A stretch of 64,000 bases of DNA from Paracentrotus lividus (GCA_940671915.1 CALNVZ010000649.1:6451693-6515692); one strand, 5' to 3'. Positions 26,201 to 40,800 are shown, numbered from the stretch's first letter. Notes: a model not told the origin generated them from the sequence alone. Numbers and translations: made by a program.

Positions 26201-29085
26201 ATTTGAAAGTTGATCCGCATGTACTCTTTTCCAAATGGAAGTTCTACAATTTCCTGTAGTTTGAATCAAAGTGGAAATTTTCAGGTTGTGTAACATTGCC
26301 CTCTGTTGGCCATGCTGCTCCATGTATGAGAGCTCTTTTCAAATTGCCAATTATGAGAAGGTCGCACGCCTGTAAATGGATCTAGTTGATAAAAGATTGC
26401 CCCACCTACCCGTATCAAAGATGACATCATTGTTAAAAAAATCATATAAAATCAATGATAGGTACGGTATTTAAAAACATTTTTTCAATTGTACATTGAA
26501 AGGGATCACCAGATGAGTCCAATTAGAGATCAGAAGTTGGTCTCAGTTGGATTTTGGCACAAAAAAAAAATCCCTTCATATTTTTACGAGATTAAGAAAA
26601 ATAAATGACCAATTAAAGCCCAAAGTTTGGAGATTGTCATTATAAACACTTATTTTTCATGATTTTGTCAAATCTCACTTTTAACAGAATCAATAACAGG
26701 TGTGCACTCTCTTCAAATTGCAACTGAGAAGTGAAGGCAATGAAATTGGTGTTGACTATTTTTGAAATGCTGCCCTCTGCTTTTGGGAATGATATAACAA
26801 TCGTTGTTCACCACTAACAACAGTCTTTGTGAAACTGAAACTTGCATATTCTTCCAAATTTTAAAATTGTCATGTGTTATGAAAAAACCTCCATCTCTCT
26901 TGTGAATTTATAGTATTTTCTTCTTTTTTTTTGGTTTAAAATTGTTGTAATCTAATTCAAGATCATTGCAACATCTTTTTAAGAAATGTTGAAGATTTTT
27001 CATTTTCGTTTCATATTTCATATTTTCCCAATATATTCTTAAAATTTTTACCCCAAACTTTATGTTTCCATGCAAAATTGATTAATTTCTCACTTTCTCA
27101 AGCTTTTCATATCGTTACGTCTTCCCTCTCTCTATCTCTCTGTTCATGTTTTTATATGCATGTCCATTTATATTTCTCTTGCTCTCTCTCTTTCTATATT
27201 TGTATCCATTCACAATCTTGATAGTACATATGCACTGGTCACACATTTTGTGGGAATTTCAGCCAGATGCGACAGGTCATGAGAAAAGGGAACGGGTCAA
27301 ATGTAGTAAGCCAGTTATTCACACGCTGGATACAAAGCTGTCCCGGTGTTTGTTGGGTCATTTACACTAAGGATGCATAAGTGAGTGTACGGGCATTTAC
27401 ACTCAGAATAATGTGCTGTTAGGTTGGGCAAGGCACAAACTTTGTCCACCCTTTACAATAACATTACAAATGGACATATTTCATCAGGCATAGGTGTATG
27501 AATTAAAAGATTTTAGAATAAATTGTTTTAGATTTTAGAAGAACAGCTTATTGTTTTGATCAATTTGCTTTCGCTACCATTTTTTCCCCTTGATATTCAT
27601 TCATAAGTGGAGGAGATATTTTTGTGTGGTGTTGAATTTGCCTACTCTGAAGCATGAAATACAAGAGCCTAGATGGCCAAAACTTTGTTTAAAGGTGGAC
27701 TCCAGGCTGAAATTCAGATTAGTTAAAATATAACAAATACAACACTGAAAATTTCATCAAAATCGGCCAGAAAATAACAAAGTAATGATTTTTAAAGTTT
27801 TGCACTTTTTCGATTAAAAAGTTTTATGTGCATGTGATAAACAACCGTAAATCACATGAATAAATACAAATTCAAAATCTGATTGAGATTCATATTGCAT
27901 CAAAATAGAGACAATAGAATAATGATATTTTTTGGAAATATTCATGGATATTATTTTGAATTAAGTAGGTCTATGAAATATCGTAATGTCCCTTTTCTAA
28001 ATATAGGTATATTTTCTCTTCTTTTGTTTGTAAAATTTCCAATCCACATTTTATCAATTCGTTTTCATAGTTTATATAATTTGCTCATATAAAGAATTAT
28101 ATTTTCACCAGAATCTTAAAACTAAAATTGCATCGTGCTGTTCTAAATTCATTATAAAAAAATATTGTTGATAATAACAACTTAAATGTAGATATTATAC
28201 CTGTAATATACATTGTACATGTACCTTAAAGGGGAAGTTCACCCTGGAATTTTATAGGTTTTGAAAAACGCAGAAAAATAAAAGAAGAATAAGAATGAAA
28301 GTTTGAAGAAAAACGGCCAAAAAATGGCGAATTTATAAATATTTAAAAGTTTGATTCTGTGACGTCACGTGCGAGCAGCTCTCCCATGTGTTGTGTATGT
28401 AAATTCCAAAAATTTATCTTTTTTCATGGTTCTGGATAAAGGAATGGGTTAATTTGATAGGGTTATTTATATTGACATATGTGTGATGATGTATCGACCG
28501 TACATGTGAAATAATGAATTTTCTTTTGAAAATATGACACTTTATGGCATTTACACTACATAACACATAGGAGAACTGCTCGCATGTGACGTCACAAAAT
28601 CAAAATTTTAAATATTCATAACTTCGTTATTTTCTGGTCGATTTTCTCTAAACCTTCACTCATATTTTTCTTTTATTTTTCTGCATTTTTAATAACAAAT
28701 TTAAACCCAGGGTGAACTTTCCCTTTAATGCTTAGCAATTCAGTTTTGCAGTTAGTTACGTGTCTATGTAACTTTTGGGTTTGAATGTCCAGCTGTGAAT
28801 CCGGTCATAATTAGACGTGACCCTGACACCTACTGCTGAGCTAATTGCACAAGCAATGAAAATCTCATATTTTCTTTTCGCTAATTTCACAATAATCATA
28901 TATACATTGTACACGCAGGTGAGAACTAATTCTATAATTAGACAAAAGTAGCTGGAACAGGAAGAACAAATAAAAGAAGAAACTTAAACTCTTGAAAGTT
29001 TTATTTCAGAGTTCAAGCACAAGTTAAACGAATGAGATTGTGATGTTGAGAGAATAATCATATTATAAAGTCCCCCTCCCCCCCC

Positions 29086-29125
<40 letters not shown>

Positions 29126-32100
29126 ATAATAATAATAATAATAAAAATAAATAAAATAAATAAAATAAAATAAAAATAAATAAATAAATAAAATAAAAAT
29201 AACAATAAAAAATAACTTTGTGAGGAATTGTAGTATCATTCGCTTTTTGACATTCATTTTTTTGGGTTATCTGTCTTTAAATAGATAAACTGAGTTTTCT
29301 TATTACTCTAGAGCTATTGTTTCAAAACATGACGTTTTGCTTTCTGAACAGCATTCTACAAAATCTGAATAAAAATCAGAGATATTTCTGTGAATGACTT
29401 TTTGCAGAGGTATTTGTTAACTAGACTCCTTTTCCAGTCTTTACATGTACATTTAGGTCATATCTCAAGTGAAACCTTTTCAATTTTTGTTCATAGGAAA
29501 GATGACAGATTTGATTTAAATTGGGTGTGAAGATAAGTTTTGATTCCAGGCTCAGGGGCAGTTCAGACCATTTTCGAATCAGATTTGATACATCATTATT
29601 CCAAATGTTCTAGAAAAATTAATTGTGTTCATTTTGACACTGTTGCTGTTAGGCCCAGCATTTCACATGGTAGTAAATGTAATTTAATAGCTTGCTTTTT
29701 GATATTTCTAAAATCGTTAAGTCGATTTTAAGTGTACCATGAACAGAATCATACCTTGGGATAAGTTCAACAAAAATTGAATTAATCCATACATATGATT
29801 CTTATATATTTGAGGAGTTGTCAAACAAATTTGAAAAATTCATTAAAATAAAAAAAAATAAATAAATACTATTTCTGCTATGTTGATCACATTTTCATCA
29901 ATCCGTTTCGGTGACCATTTGTTTTCTCTTTAAATGGAACATGTATGATTTAATTCGGAATTGTTGTATTTTGTGTATTGTGTATGCAGGGTTTTAACCC
30001 TTGACGCCCCCCTCTCCACCAAACACAAAAAAGATGAAACATTAGAAATGGAGATGAACCAGGGTGTTTTCACATCAATTGTACTGTTGTTATAAATACA
30101 TACCATTTTTTCTTTATTTTTAACGTTTTTAGTATTACATGTTTCTGTATGGTATTATGACATTTGCTGAAATGTCCTAATAAAAAAAGTGTGAATCAGT
30201 ATGTTCTGTTGTTCGGTTGTGAGCTTGGTTTGAACAAAGTCCGACAATATGTCAAAAATCTTGGTTTCTTAAAATACCTTGGAGTCAACACAAAGCTAAA
30301 TTTGTTACAAACTATTCCTTTCTGCAATCCACCTAACCCCTAATGTGGTGAAATGCGATACTTCTTCCTGGTGAAAATAAAGGATAGAAAGAAAATCTCT
30401 GAGATGATTGAACTCTAGTTTTTGCCAGTCCCTACCAGCTGCCTAGTAATTCTGGTATTATCAGAAGCATAGAAATATGAAAGGGGGGCTTTGAGGAAAC
30501 GGTGTGGCTGCCGAAATCAGGATTGGCACTTCGGAGTTTCACTTTAGCCAGATGTCAGTCAGAGCTTTTGTTTAACCCCCGCCATCCCGTGACCTGGTTA
30601 CCCCATATGCTTTAAACCCAGGTTGAAAATTCTTTAAGGAGTCAGAGGGGTAATAAAGCTACACCTCTGTTTAAGTGTGATGTGGAGCTAGGGCGTATTG
30701 AAAGCCCCATTCTACCAGTCTTCGTTGGTAGCTTCTGGATTCTGGGTGGAGAGCGTTTTGCTTCTCCAGTGTACATTTTCTAGCATTTATTTATAGCTAC
30801 ACAGATAGAGGAAGATGATCAAGCTTGATTTAGACAATTAAATCCTTGTTCGTTGGATTAATAGAAGATACCACCAGTAAATTATCTTTGTAATTTTGCC
30901 CTCATCTTTGAACTTTGTATGAATACCAGTAATTAGCCTTTGCGAAAAGAGATGCTATTTTGTTTGGTGCCATGTACTTGCTTGGAGAAGTTGTCAGTGA
31001 TGCAATTCTTGTCTGTTGGTTTAACGGATGATGTCAACAACGAATCATCTTGTCCAATTCTGCTTGCTTTCTCTGTTTGTTTTATGGACATTATACTTTG
31101 AAATGAAGAGATGCTCTTCATTGATAATGGTTTTCTTTTTGCTGCAATGTTTTTGGTGAAGATGTCAGTTGGGTAAAAACGGATGTGATTTCTGGTGTAA
31201 TTTCATTTTATAATTCCACATTCTTTGAGAATCTTTAATCAGCATTATGAGGATCAAAGGGAAAGGAAATTTATGAACAACTTGTTTTGAGTGTTTTTAG
31301 TGTTGCTGCCATGTATTCGGAGAAGTTGTCAATGGTGTACATGTAGTCCTGGATGTGATTTCTTGTACTAACATAAAATCATCTTTTCAACTGATTAATA
31401 CTTTCATCTGTTTTCAAATTTATGTATGATGAGGAATCAGAGGAAATATTTATTGACGATATATGTCTTAGTTTTTCTGCCATTTGTCCGAGTCGCTGTC
31501 AGTGGCACATGCAATTCTCCCTTTTCTTTTGTATGGTATTTCCATAGTTCTATCTCACTTTGATAAAAATGTATAGGTGGGCCTGAACATTTACCACCTT
31601 CTTCTTGTCAGTTGCTGCCGTGCAATATACCCAAATAAATTCCTGCTAGTTAATTGTAAAATTAGAAATAATCACAAACTTTGTAAGTGATCCTACATGT
31701 AATTATTCCTTGTGGCAATTTTTATATTTTTCCCTGTTTAAAATTTTTGCAAGAGGGCTGTCAGAAATGACTTCTGAAAGCTTTATGTATTTCAATATTC
31801 AGTACAAGTTTCAGATATACACAGTCACATTTTCTTTTGATTTTGGGGGAAAGGGGGGGGGGGATTATCACTGGAAAATAGTTAAAATTCTTTTTATCTC
31901 CTTATAATCATAATTTTTATTTATATCAAAATATTTAGTATGGTCTTTATCTGCATTTTTAAATTTTAGCAAATTAAATTAAAAAGGATTGAGTATCTCA
32001 CTGGCTTTTCATATTTCAAGTCATTGGTGAAATATTTGCAAAGTTTAGAAACTTTTACACTTTCAAACCCCTAGTACATCAGGTGTACACCTTTATAATT

Positions 32101-35100
32101 AAAGCGTGTGATGCATCAGCGATGGTCTTTTTTCCGAGGTAGAGCTTCCATAGGGTTAGGAACGTTGAGGTTCGGATGCGAGCCAACACCCTTCCCCATG
32201 GAGAAAGTCAAGTAAAACAGATACTAATTAGTTTTAATGAGCTGTGGAGGTTGACTCAAAGGCTTCATTGTCATATATGATTTATGATTTGGGTTATGAT
32301 GGCAGGATGCGTTTACATTTTCGGATGCTTTCACGTTTCTACAAAAACAGCCTGTTTCTTTAGAACAAGAGGAAAAATGCTATGTCCTGGTATATGTTTA
32401 CGTTTCTCCTAAAAGATTATTTTTTTAGTTTTAAAGTTTATTTTTTTAGTTTTAAAGCAGAATAGTTTCATATCTTCTGGGATGTGTTACGTTTCAACTA
32501 TAACATTCTGCTAATTATTTGAGAATAGGCTGAAATGTTTAATACCATCTTGGATGTGTTCACATTCTACTAAAAAAGTCTGGTATTTGATAAGAACAAG
32601 CAGAAAGTTTGATATCTGTGGACCAACTTGTACAAGTTCCCATATATATGTATACATGTATATATGTCTTTTTATTCCTATAATTAAGTTAAAAACCGAA
32701 AAATGGACTTCCCTATACTATTGGAGTGAGGCGTCCTTGTTATTTTCAGTTAGAATAAAGTGCTGATGTCTGATGCCTCATCTAATTATTGACATCTTGT
32801 TCTATTTTTTATTTTCATTTTGAAATGATCCTTTTTGAAAATGAACTTCCCCCTGGTGCATGTAAATCATGCTTTTTGTCCAAAGCAATCTATTTAGAGG
32901 TGTTTCTGGATGTTGTTGGTGTTCAGACTAGTCAAAGATTTATTTGTTCTTGAGCGCTCTGTAGAACAAATTTGTACGTGGTAGAACGTTGCTGAGGCTG
33001 TGTGTGAACGCATCAGTAGGGATGTCGTCAGCATGAAAATAGATTGAAATGCTTGCATGACCCATCATTAGCTGAACATGGTTAAAGGTTACTTGTCCAT
33101 CTGAACGAGAAGACGCAATTGGATTATCATCTGTGAAAATTGCATGAGGTACATGTATCTGTTCGTCCATTGTTGGACGGAACACAGATGAGTTCCTACA
33201 TTTCGATCTTCAACTCTGTCCTCGATTTGGACCTATTTTTTTTCCCTAGGATTTGCAAATAAATGGATTTATTTCATGTGTTAGCCGATCTTGAGAGGAA
33301 ATTAGACTGAACTTTAGGAGAACGTGCCCGTTGTCGAAAATGGAATTGAGCGACGCGGTATTTCGTCTGTTGATGGTGTTTAATATTTTGATGTGGAGTG
33401 CTCGTACAGCCGAAGCCTATTGGTGTTGGAACCCATATGCGTATGCCTGGAAAAGTACGTCTCACATTCTTTTGGAAAAATATGTCAAAAAACAACTTAA
33501 ATACATTTTTTGTAAAATTTGATTACCAGAAAAATGAAATTATTTTATTAAAATTTAATATTTGAATAGAGAATATATAAACTTGAATTGAATTGAATTG
33601 AATCACTGTGACTGGTTATCGCTGCTGGTTTTTATCGCTTGCGTTAACTTTTGATTGTCTAATCACTTGTCACTTCATTGCAACAAATAATAATGACCAT
33701 ATATTGTCTTTTATGTATGTACATGTATGCTACAAGAACCAAGAGTGAGGACAAAAATATGGATAGCGGCTATCAATAAATGATGAAAGCACTGTGTTAC
33801 GTGATTTAATCTTGGGTGATCAAATGCTGATAGCTAGGGCTGGTGTGGTGCTCCGTTTCTGTGCAATTAACCTAGATCCAGTTTTCATCTGGAATCTGTT
33901 CAAGCTATTGAAGAATTGTAGAGCACTTCACTTGTGCTGTTTTTCACCCTCATTTTTGCTTACTTTCCTAGGACAAGCTCAATTTTGTTGTAATATTTGT
34001 TGACTGTTGACAATTTTTTTTATAAAACCTTCATGGAAAGATATTGAAGTATTTATTTATTCATTATTTATTTATTTTTTTATTTATTTATTTTATTTTA
34101 TTTATTTATTTATTTATTTAGTTTATTGGGGGGGGGGTTATATTATTACATTGTTTCATTGTAAAGTATTTTTTACATTGCCATTGTCTGATCACAATTA
34201 TATTGCATTATTGATCCCTACGGGAATTCATATTAGGCCCTACTATTGATTTCAATATTTTTTAATGATATTAATTTTCTTGAGAGAGAAAGAGATCAAC
34301 AGAGTCATATTTCTTGTAAAATATATCTTCATGAGAAATATTTCATCTTTTTGTCTAGAGATGTTAGACCCCCAGACTACTGCAATTGCATATACCCCAG
34401 GCCGATACCCCCCCCCCCCAAAAAAAAAAACACACAAAAACAAAAACAAAACAAAACAACTATCCCTCATCACACTGTTCTTGGGATAGATGTCCAGTGG
34501 GTCTATATACAGTCTTGTTTAGATACAAGTGTATCCAACTTCCCACTTCAAAGCCTATAATACAGTAAGTCCCAGAAAAAATGAAACCGAGATTGATCAA
34601 TGTTTTATCATAACTTTGTCTTAATCAAAATTCATAAATGACCCATCAATTTAAAGCTTAGAGTCTCCTCTTTCATTTGACAAAATCAAAATGACCCATA
34701 TGTCACGCATGAGTGAGTAAGAACGATTTGAAGAAAGGAAACCAAAAAGTCGTTTGGCGGGCATTGAAATTTTCTTTAAAATCTACACATTTAAAAAGTC
34801 TATTTCCTGCCCTTTCATATGACACTACAATCACCACAAAGTTATGTTTATTTGAAATAGTGCCTGCATTTCAATAATTTCATTTAAGACAGTCATTTTC
34901 AGGAAGCTTTTTTTAACATTGACTAACCAGTTCTTTTCATTGGCAATCATCCATGGATGAATTCTTTTGTTACCTCTGCCTAGTGCTAGGACGGGCAAGT
35001 CAAACAACTTATTGAAATGCAAGCACTATTTCAAAGGATCGTAACTTTCATATTTAAAAAATTTTTTTTATTGGTTGTGATGTCATACGAAAGGGCAGGA

Positions 35101-35375
35101 AATGAACTTTTTAGATATGTAGATTGTAAAGAGAATTTCAAATACCGACCGCCAAACGACTTTTGTTTCCTCTCTTCAAATTTTTCTTACTCACTCATGT
35201 GTGACATATGGGTCATAGACTTTATCAAATGGAAGAAGAGACTCTAAGCTTTAAATTGACGGTTTCGTTTTTTCTGGGATGCACTGTATAGGCCTTAACC
35301 CCTCAATGAAAGGGACATTGCAAAACCACCCAAAATGAATGAATTGATGAAGATATAATACCCCCCAAAAAAACA

Positions 35376-35407
<32 letters not shown>

Positions 35408-37832
35408 ACAAAAAACAAAGCAAAATTTAAGTCAACCCTTAATGAGCTTTTTCCCCAATTTTCTTGTGTGTGTTTAGGATGCAACTGTAACTACCACGCC
35501 GACCGATGCTTCTTCGACGAAGGGCTTTTCAACCGAACCGGATCGGGCGGTCACTGCATGGAGTGTCGCGATGATACAGCTGGTGTCAGCTGTGAGCGTT
35601 GCCGTGACGACTACTTCAGAACATCTTCCGATGCTCGCTGCCAGCCGTGTAACTGCGACCAGACCGGTAAGGAATAGTTGCCCAGATTGAAGAGGTGTTA
35701 CTTTTGAGATCTATATTTAAATCTGAATTATTGTTTGTTTTATTAAAAATAGAATCAAATTAATTTGTTTATGTTTTTTTCTTCCCTTTAAATCATTTAT
35801 TTTCAAAAATTATCTTTAACAAATTCAAATGTTCATTGAAAAAAAAAACATGAAATCACAAAAACACAAGGGCCCGAATTCACAAAGGTGGTTTCTGCCA
35901 AACCCATGGATCCGTGGATTATGTAGATTTTGTGTAATAAATACGCTTAATTTTAGCGCGTACTGTGAGAAAGGTCCAATATGAATGCGCGATTTTGTCA
36001 CAGAGCTCTAAATTTACGCTTGTTGCTATGGTTTTGCTGCTGTTTATTCAAATTAATTTAAATAAACCGTTGACTCAACAGTGGACTCATTAATTCAAAA
36101 CCGTGGGCTCATTATGTCAACACCATAGCAACTGGCGTATATCTCGTGCAAAATGACAAAATCGCGCATTCATATTGGACCTTTTTCAATGTACGCGCTA
36201 CAATTAAGCGTAATTATTACATGAATATTCACAAATCCGCGGATCCGTGGGTTTGGCAGAATCCACCTTTGTGAATTCGGGCCAAGGGGTTTGCCCCTTG
36301 AACCCCCCACTAGGGGCTTCGCATCTCAACCTCGCCAGTGAATTTAGGCTGCCCCTGGATGGCTATGCGAAATTTGTAGATTTTATCCCTGAAGTATTTA
36401 TGTTTATGTTAGAAAATAATCATTATTTCTTTGATGAAATTACATTATAAAATGTGTTCTTTGCACTTACCCAGTGAAGAAGTCTGCTGCAAATTTAGAA
36501 TGTCGAAAAGATTTTTTTTTTTTTTTTGACAACATAAAAGTTTATCTCTTTCGTAGACACCTGTGCCCTATAACATGGAGAGTTATGATCAACTTAAGTT
36601 CAGGAGCCTCATTTTAAGCACAGATGGACAGGGTGCCCTAAAGTCGATAATTCAAATTTCTACCCTAAACATACATCTTAAACCCTGATCTTACTTATTG
36701 ACCTTAGCTGTTCTCAAAATCTACTAAGATATATTTGATTGTAATTTTTTATCTTTTCGGGTTCTGGTCTGGGGACAAGAAAGAAATAATCATACATGTA
36801 TGAGTACTAGATGTATGTGGTATGTAAAGCTATGTATAAAAATGAAAATTAAAAAGGGAAAAAATGAAATTGATACCTTGGTTAAGCTGTGAAGAGCCAG
36901 TCAGCAATTGACGCTCTTCCCCTGACATGTTTGTCCTCCCCCTGTAGGATCGCTGAGCCAGCAGTGTGATGATGCAGGACGGTGTCAGTGTAAGGTGGGA
37001 GTAGGAGGAGATAAGTGTAACCAGTGCCTGCCTAACTTCTATGACTTTAGTGAAGGTGGATGCAGGTTAGTAAATTGCTTAAAAACTTGTTGTGCATTTT
37101 TCATATGGTTCGTTGTTTTATCGTATTACGATGCATTTTTTTTTTTAAACCAAGAAAAACTGGATTCTGTCACTTCGTTTCTAATTTTCAAAAGCGAGCG
37201 TAACCCTAATTATCACTCAATGGGCCTACCTTTTTCTTTTGCTAGCTTGATCTGTATCTATATAAATCAAAATATAATAAAAAACTTTATTTCCATTTAT
37301 CAAGTATCAGATCTAACATACAGTCGAAAAAATTTCTTTAGAATTCCTCCCATAATAAAAATTCCTCTACAAAAAGTGCATATTTTAAATGCGTAACACA
37401 TGCAAATTACATTGGTAAACTGTTTTTAGTCTGTTGTATACCTAATTTAGCCCTAACTCTATTAATCAGTATTTTGTTGACACGATATGTTGAATATAGC
37501 CCCACACATACAAATCTATGTCTCTTTCTTTGCTCCAGGAGCTGCGAGTGTGTGCGTGCAGGAAGCATAGATAATAACCCAGACTGTAACCAGGGAACAG
37601 GACTCTGCAACTGTAAACTTCACGTTGAAGGAAGGGACTGCGAGACGTAAGTCACACTTTTCTCATCTATGATACAAAAAATAATCTTGTGCTCTTGAAA
37701 GGGATTTGAAAATGATTAGAAATTCCTCCTCCCCTCCACATCTCCAAAACTATTGTTCCTCAATATTGGATAACGTCTTTATGGTTGCCCAGGGGATGTT
37801 ATCAGTTGGTCTAGCTTTTTTTAGCCGATTTC

Positions 37833-37873
<41 letters not shown>

Positions 37874-40800
37874 TTTTGGAATTCAGCTTATTTGCAGGTT
37901 ATTTTAGCTTTCCTCTGTTTACAAGTAGAAGAGTTCTTTTGATTTCACATTTTCCCAGCTTTTTCAGCTCTTTTAATTTGTGGTCACCCACATTTCTGAA
38001 GTTGAATATCTCTGTTCTGGAAATTATCCTTTGAAAAAAATGCCAAAAAATATACATCTAATTAATCTTATAATAATTACCCTATATTAAGGGTCATTAC
38101 CATTATGCAAGCCATTATGTAAGGTCCTTTGAAAATGCATACAAAGTACAATACAATGTAACATAAAACAGAATTCAACAAAAACTATAAAGCATAGTAA
38201 AATTCAAATGTTGATATTGGCCTGAAGATGGACTATTCTTACGATTGAATGTGTTTCTTTTCTTCTTTTTTTTCAGCTGCCGGCCTGGTTTCTTCAACCT
38301 CCAAGAATCGGATGAATTTGGCTGCCTTCCTTGCTTCTGTCATGGTCACTCATCGTCGTGCTCCTCTGCCCCTGGCTATGAGGTTGCTTACATTGAATCT
38401 GACTTTGCAACAGGTAAATGTGTCACCCTATAAGATGCAGTATAATTTCTATCAGCCTTTCTAGTTGTACATGTAGGTGCACTTGGGACTGTGTTACGTA
38501 AATGTTCATATCAATTGCTTTTGTTATGTCAATCAAACTCAAGCTCCTCATTTTCTGGTTGCATAAGGTTACATAGATTCTGACTAATTTATCATAGGTA
38601 AAACCTTCCTTGCATGTTGTAGATGCACTTGGGACTATATTACATGTATGATCATGTGCATGTTTCAAACACTTGCTTTTGTCATGGTAAATCAATCTCA
38701 AGCTCCTCCTGGGTATGAAGTTGCTTACATTGAATCTGGCAAAGTTTGAAATTTGAAGTTTAAGTATTATAAAATCCAAATGAATGATTACAAAGCTTAT
38801 GCCCATGGAATATGGAAAAAACAACATAGGATTTAATGTATCAGTTACAGTTGAGTGTACAACTACATGGCATATTTTTGTTTTTGGAGGGTCTAAATGA
38901 ATCAGTGTTTAAATTTGGAACAATCTTATTCATTTATCACTGATACACCCTTCCCACGAAACAATGATTGACATGGAATCATGTATATATCAATAATGCT
39001 CTTAAAAATCATGATAAAAGCTTTTAAATTATTTTGTTTGTAACAAAAGTACTTGTATGCTTATTTATGTTGTAGGTCTTGATAACTGGAAAGCCGAGAA
39101 CAGAAACAGAGATGAGGAACTACTGGTCTACAATGCTATCAGACAGGATATTGGTGTCGCAACAGTCGATAACCAGCCCTTATACTTTGTTGCCCCAGGT
39201 ATGTGAAGATTTATTAAATGAATGTATGATTTCTTGATAAAATGCTTTTTTTTTTCTTTTTAGTTGTGTTGTTTTGAAATAAGGATATTAGAGTAGAACA
39301 TAATGCTTTGTCAAATCACAGTGATTAGTACATTGTTAAAAACACATAAGATACCCCCCCCCCTCTCAAATGATTGGCAGGATAATCTTATGGCTCAACA
39401 TAAGGTGCAGAGAGAAAAGCAGAGAAAATAGCAAGAAAAGCATGTTATTATGAATGGTATATCATTGATATCTTTGACTCTAGCTTCATATCTTGCTTTT
39501 TTTTATATATACAAGTAAGATAGAAGTGTTTGATATTATTGGAAATCTTGAAATCTGTTGTTTCAGAAATTATATAAATAAAAACAAAGTGAATTGTATG
39601 AGGCCTTCATATTTTTACGAATTGGAGTTAGATATTGTTAGCATTGACCCATCCTTACAACTTTAAACCTGTAACTTGTGACCTTTTTCTTATTTTATAT
39701 GAATTTGTCATGTGTTACTATATAAGCAAATATTTTCACGATTTTGGGCTGTTTTGGGAAATTAGCCAGTGGATAATTTTGCGATTTTTGCTTTATGTTG
39801 AATTGGAAATTTTTTCGAAGATGGACTTGCGAAATTAGCAAACTAAACCACTACGAAAATAAAGAGTATACCTTGTATTTTATCTGTAATACTTGCATTA
39901 TGTATAGTTATTTAGATGATTGTAATTAAATAAATAATTTCTGAATTGAAATGTAACCTCTGAACTCTGACCTCTAACATTAGATGAGTACCTTGGCAAC
40001 AAGCTGCACTCTTACGGCCAGGAGCTGAGCTTCAAGCTGCGTCTTGGCAGTGATGATGTTAGTCTCAGCGTAGAGGATCTGGTTTTGGAGGGAAATGGCG
40101 AGCAGATCTCTGCACCACTGGTTGTCCAGGGCAACCCGAGGCCAGGCGTCTACCCGCAGAAATATACCTTCAAGTATGTTCATTTATGTCCTTCTGTAGA
40201 AGTGATAATTGTCTGTTTTTGTATAGCGCATATCACATTATGACATCCATCACTTTCAGAGCTGTTTGGATGTTAAAGGTCTTTTTAATGCAAAAAAAAA
40301 AGATAAATAAAAAAATAGAAATAAAAACAAATTATTAGATAGAACAGCATGTTTAGAGCAGGGGCAATTTGTTTGATGCACCTAAAATATATACATAAAA
40401 GAATGGGAACCAGCTACCCTCAGTATCACTACCTTTTGCTTTTATTTTGATTCTTTCATAATTGAACTAATCAAATGATGACTAGAAAGTTAAATTTCTG
40501 AATGCACTTCAATGCCCTGTTTCTCATTGTAACCTTTAACCTCTCTTCCCAATCCCATTGCAGACTGCGAGCTGAAGACGACATGGGATGGGTTCAACGA
40601 CCTTCTGCCTTTGAGTTTCAGCGTGTCCTCTCTAACCTGACGGCCATCAAGATCAGAGCTACCTACAGCGAAAGAGGTTAGTGTGACCTTCAGGGTGACC
40701 TTCAGCTTGACCTTCAGTGTGACCTTCAAGGTGACCCTCAGGGTGACCTTCAGAGTTTCTATTCCAGTTTTGATTACCTCCTGTGCTTTGTAACACAAAG

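Larger units (their letters stand above)
23168..33249 (+). other. Intron after LE1, first part (10 kb)
   Basis: Begins gtaagt. Holds inverted-repeat elements at 23702, 24073 and 28226, an A/TAA-rich run at 29087-29218, and weak tandem repeats of about 170 bp and 90 bp between 30950 and 32640. If the orphan exon at 33340 is not used, the intron continues to 35477 (12.3 kb in total). No laminin domain exon is missing, because LE1 joins LE2 in frame. Confidence 0.85.
33455..35477 (+). other. Intron after LE1, second part
   Basis: Holds a (TTTA)n tract near 34050-34120, poly-C/poly-A near 34411-34440, the mariner-like foldback at 34561-35288, and a (CAAAA)n tract at 35367-35420. It ends tgtgtttag before the LE2 exon. 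Confidence 0.85.
38414..39075 (+). other. Intron with relic copies of the preceding exon
   Basis: 662 bp, gtaaat...tgttgtag. The first 330 bp are two diverged tandem copies of the exon 7 3' end plus flanking intron. The remainder is AT-rich with nothing else seen. Confidence 0.9.

Noticed and set aside
32940..33185. Minus-strand 81-codon frame upstream of the orphan exon
   Set aside because: No recognisable domain, signal peptide or flanking exon; probably chance.
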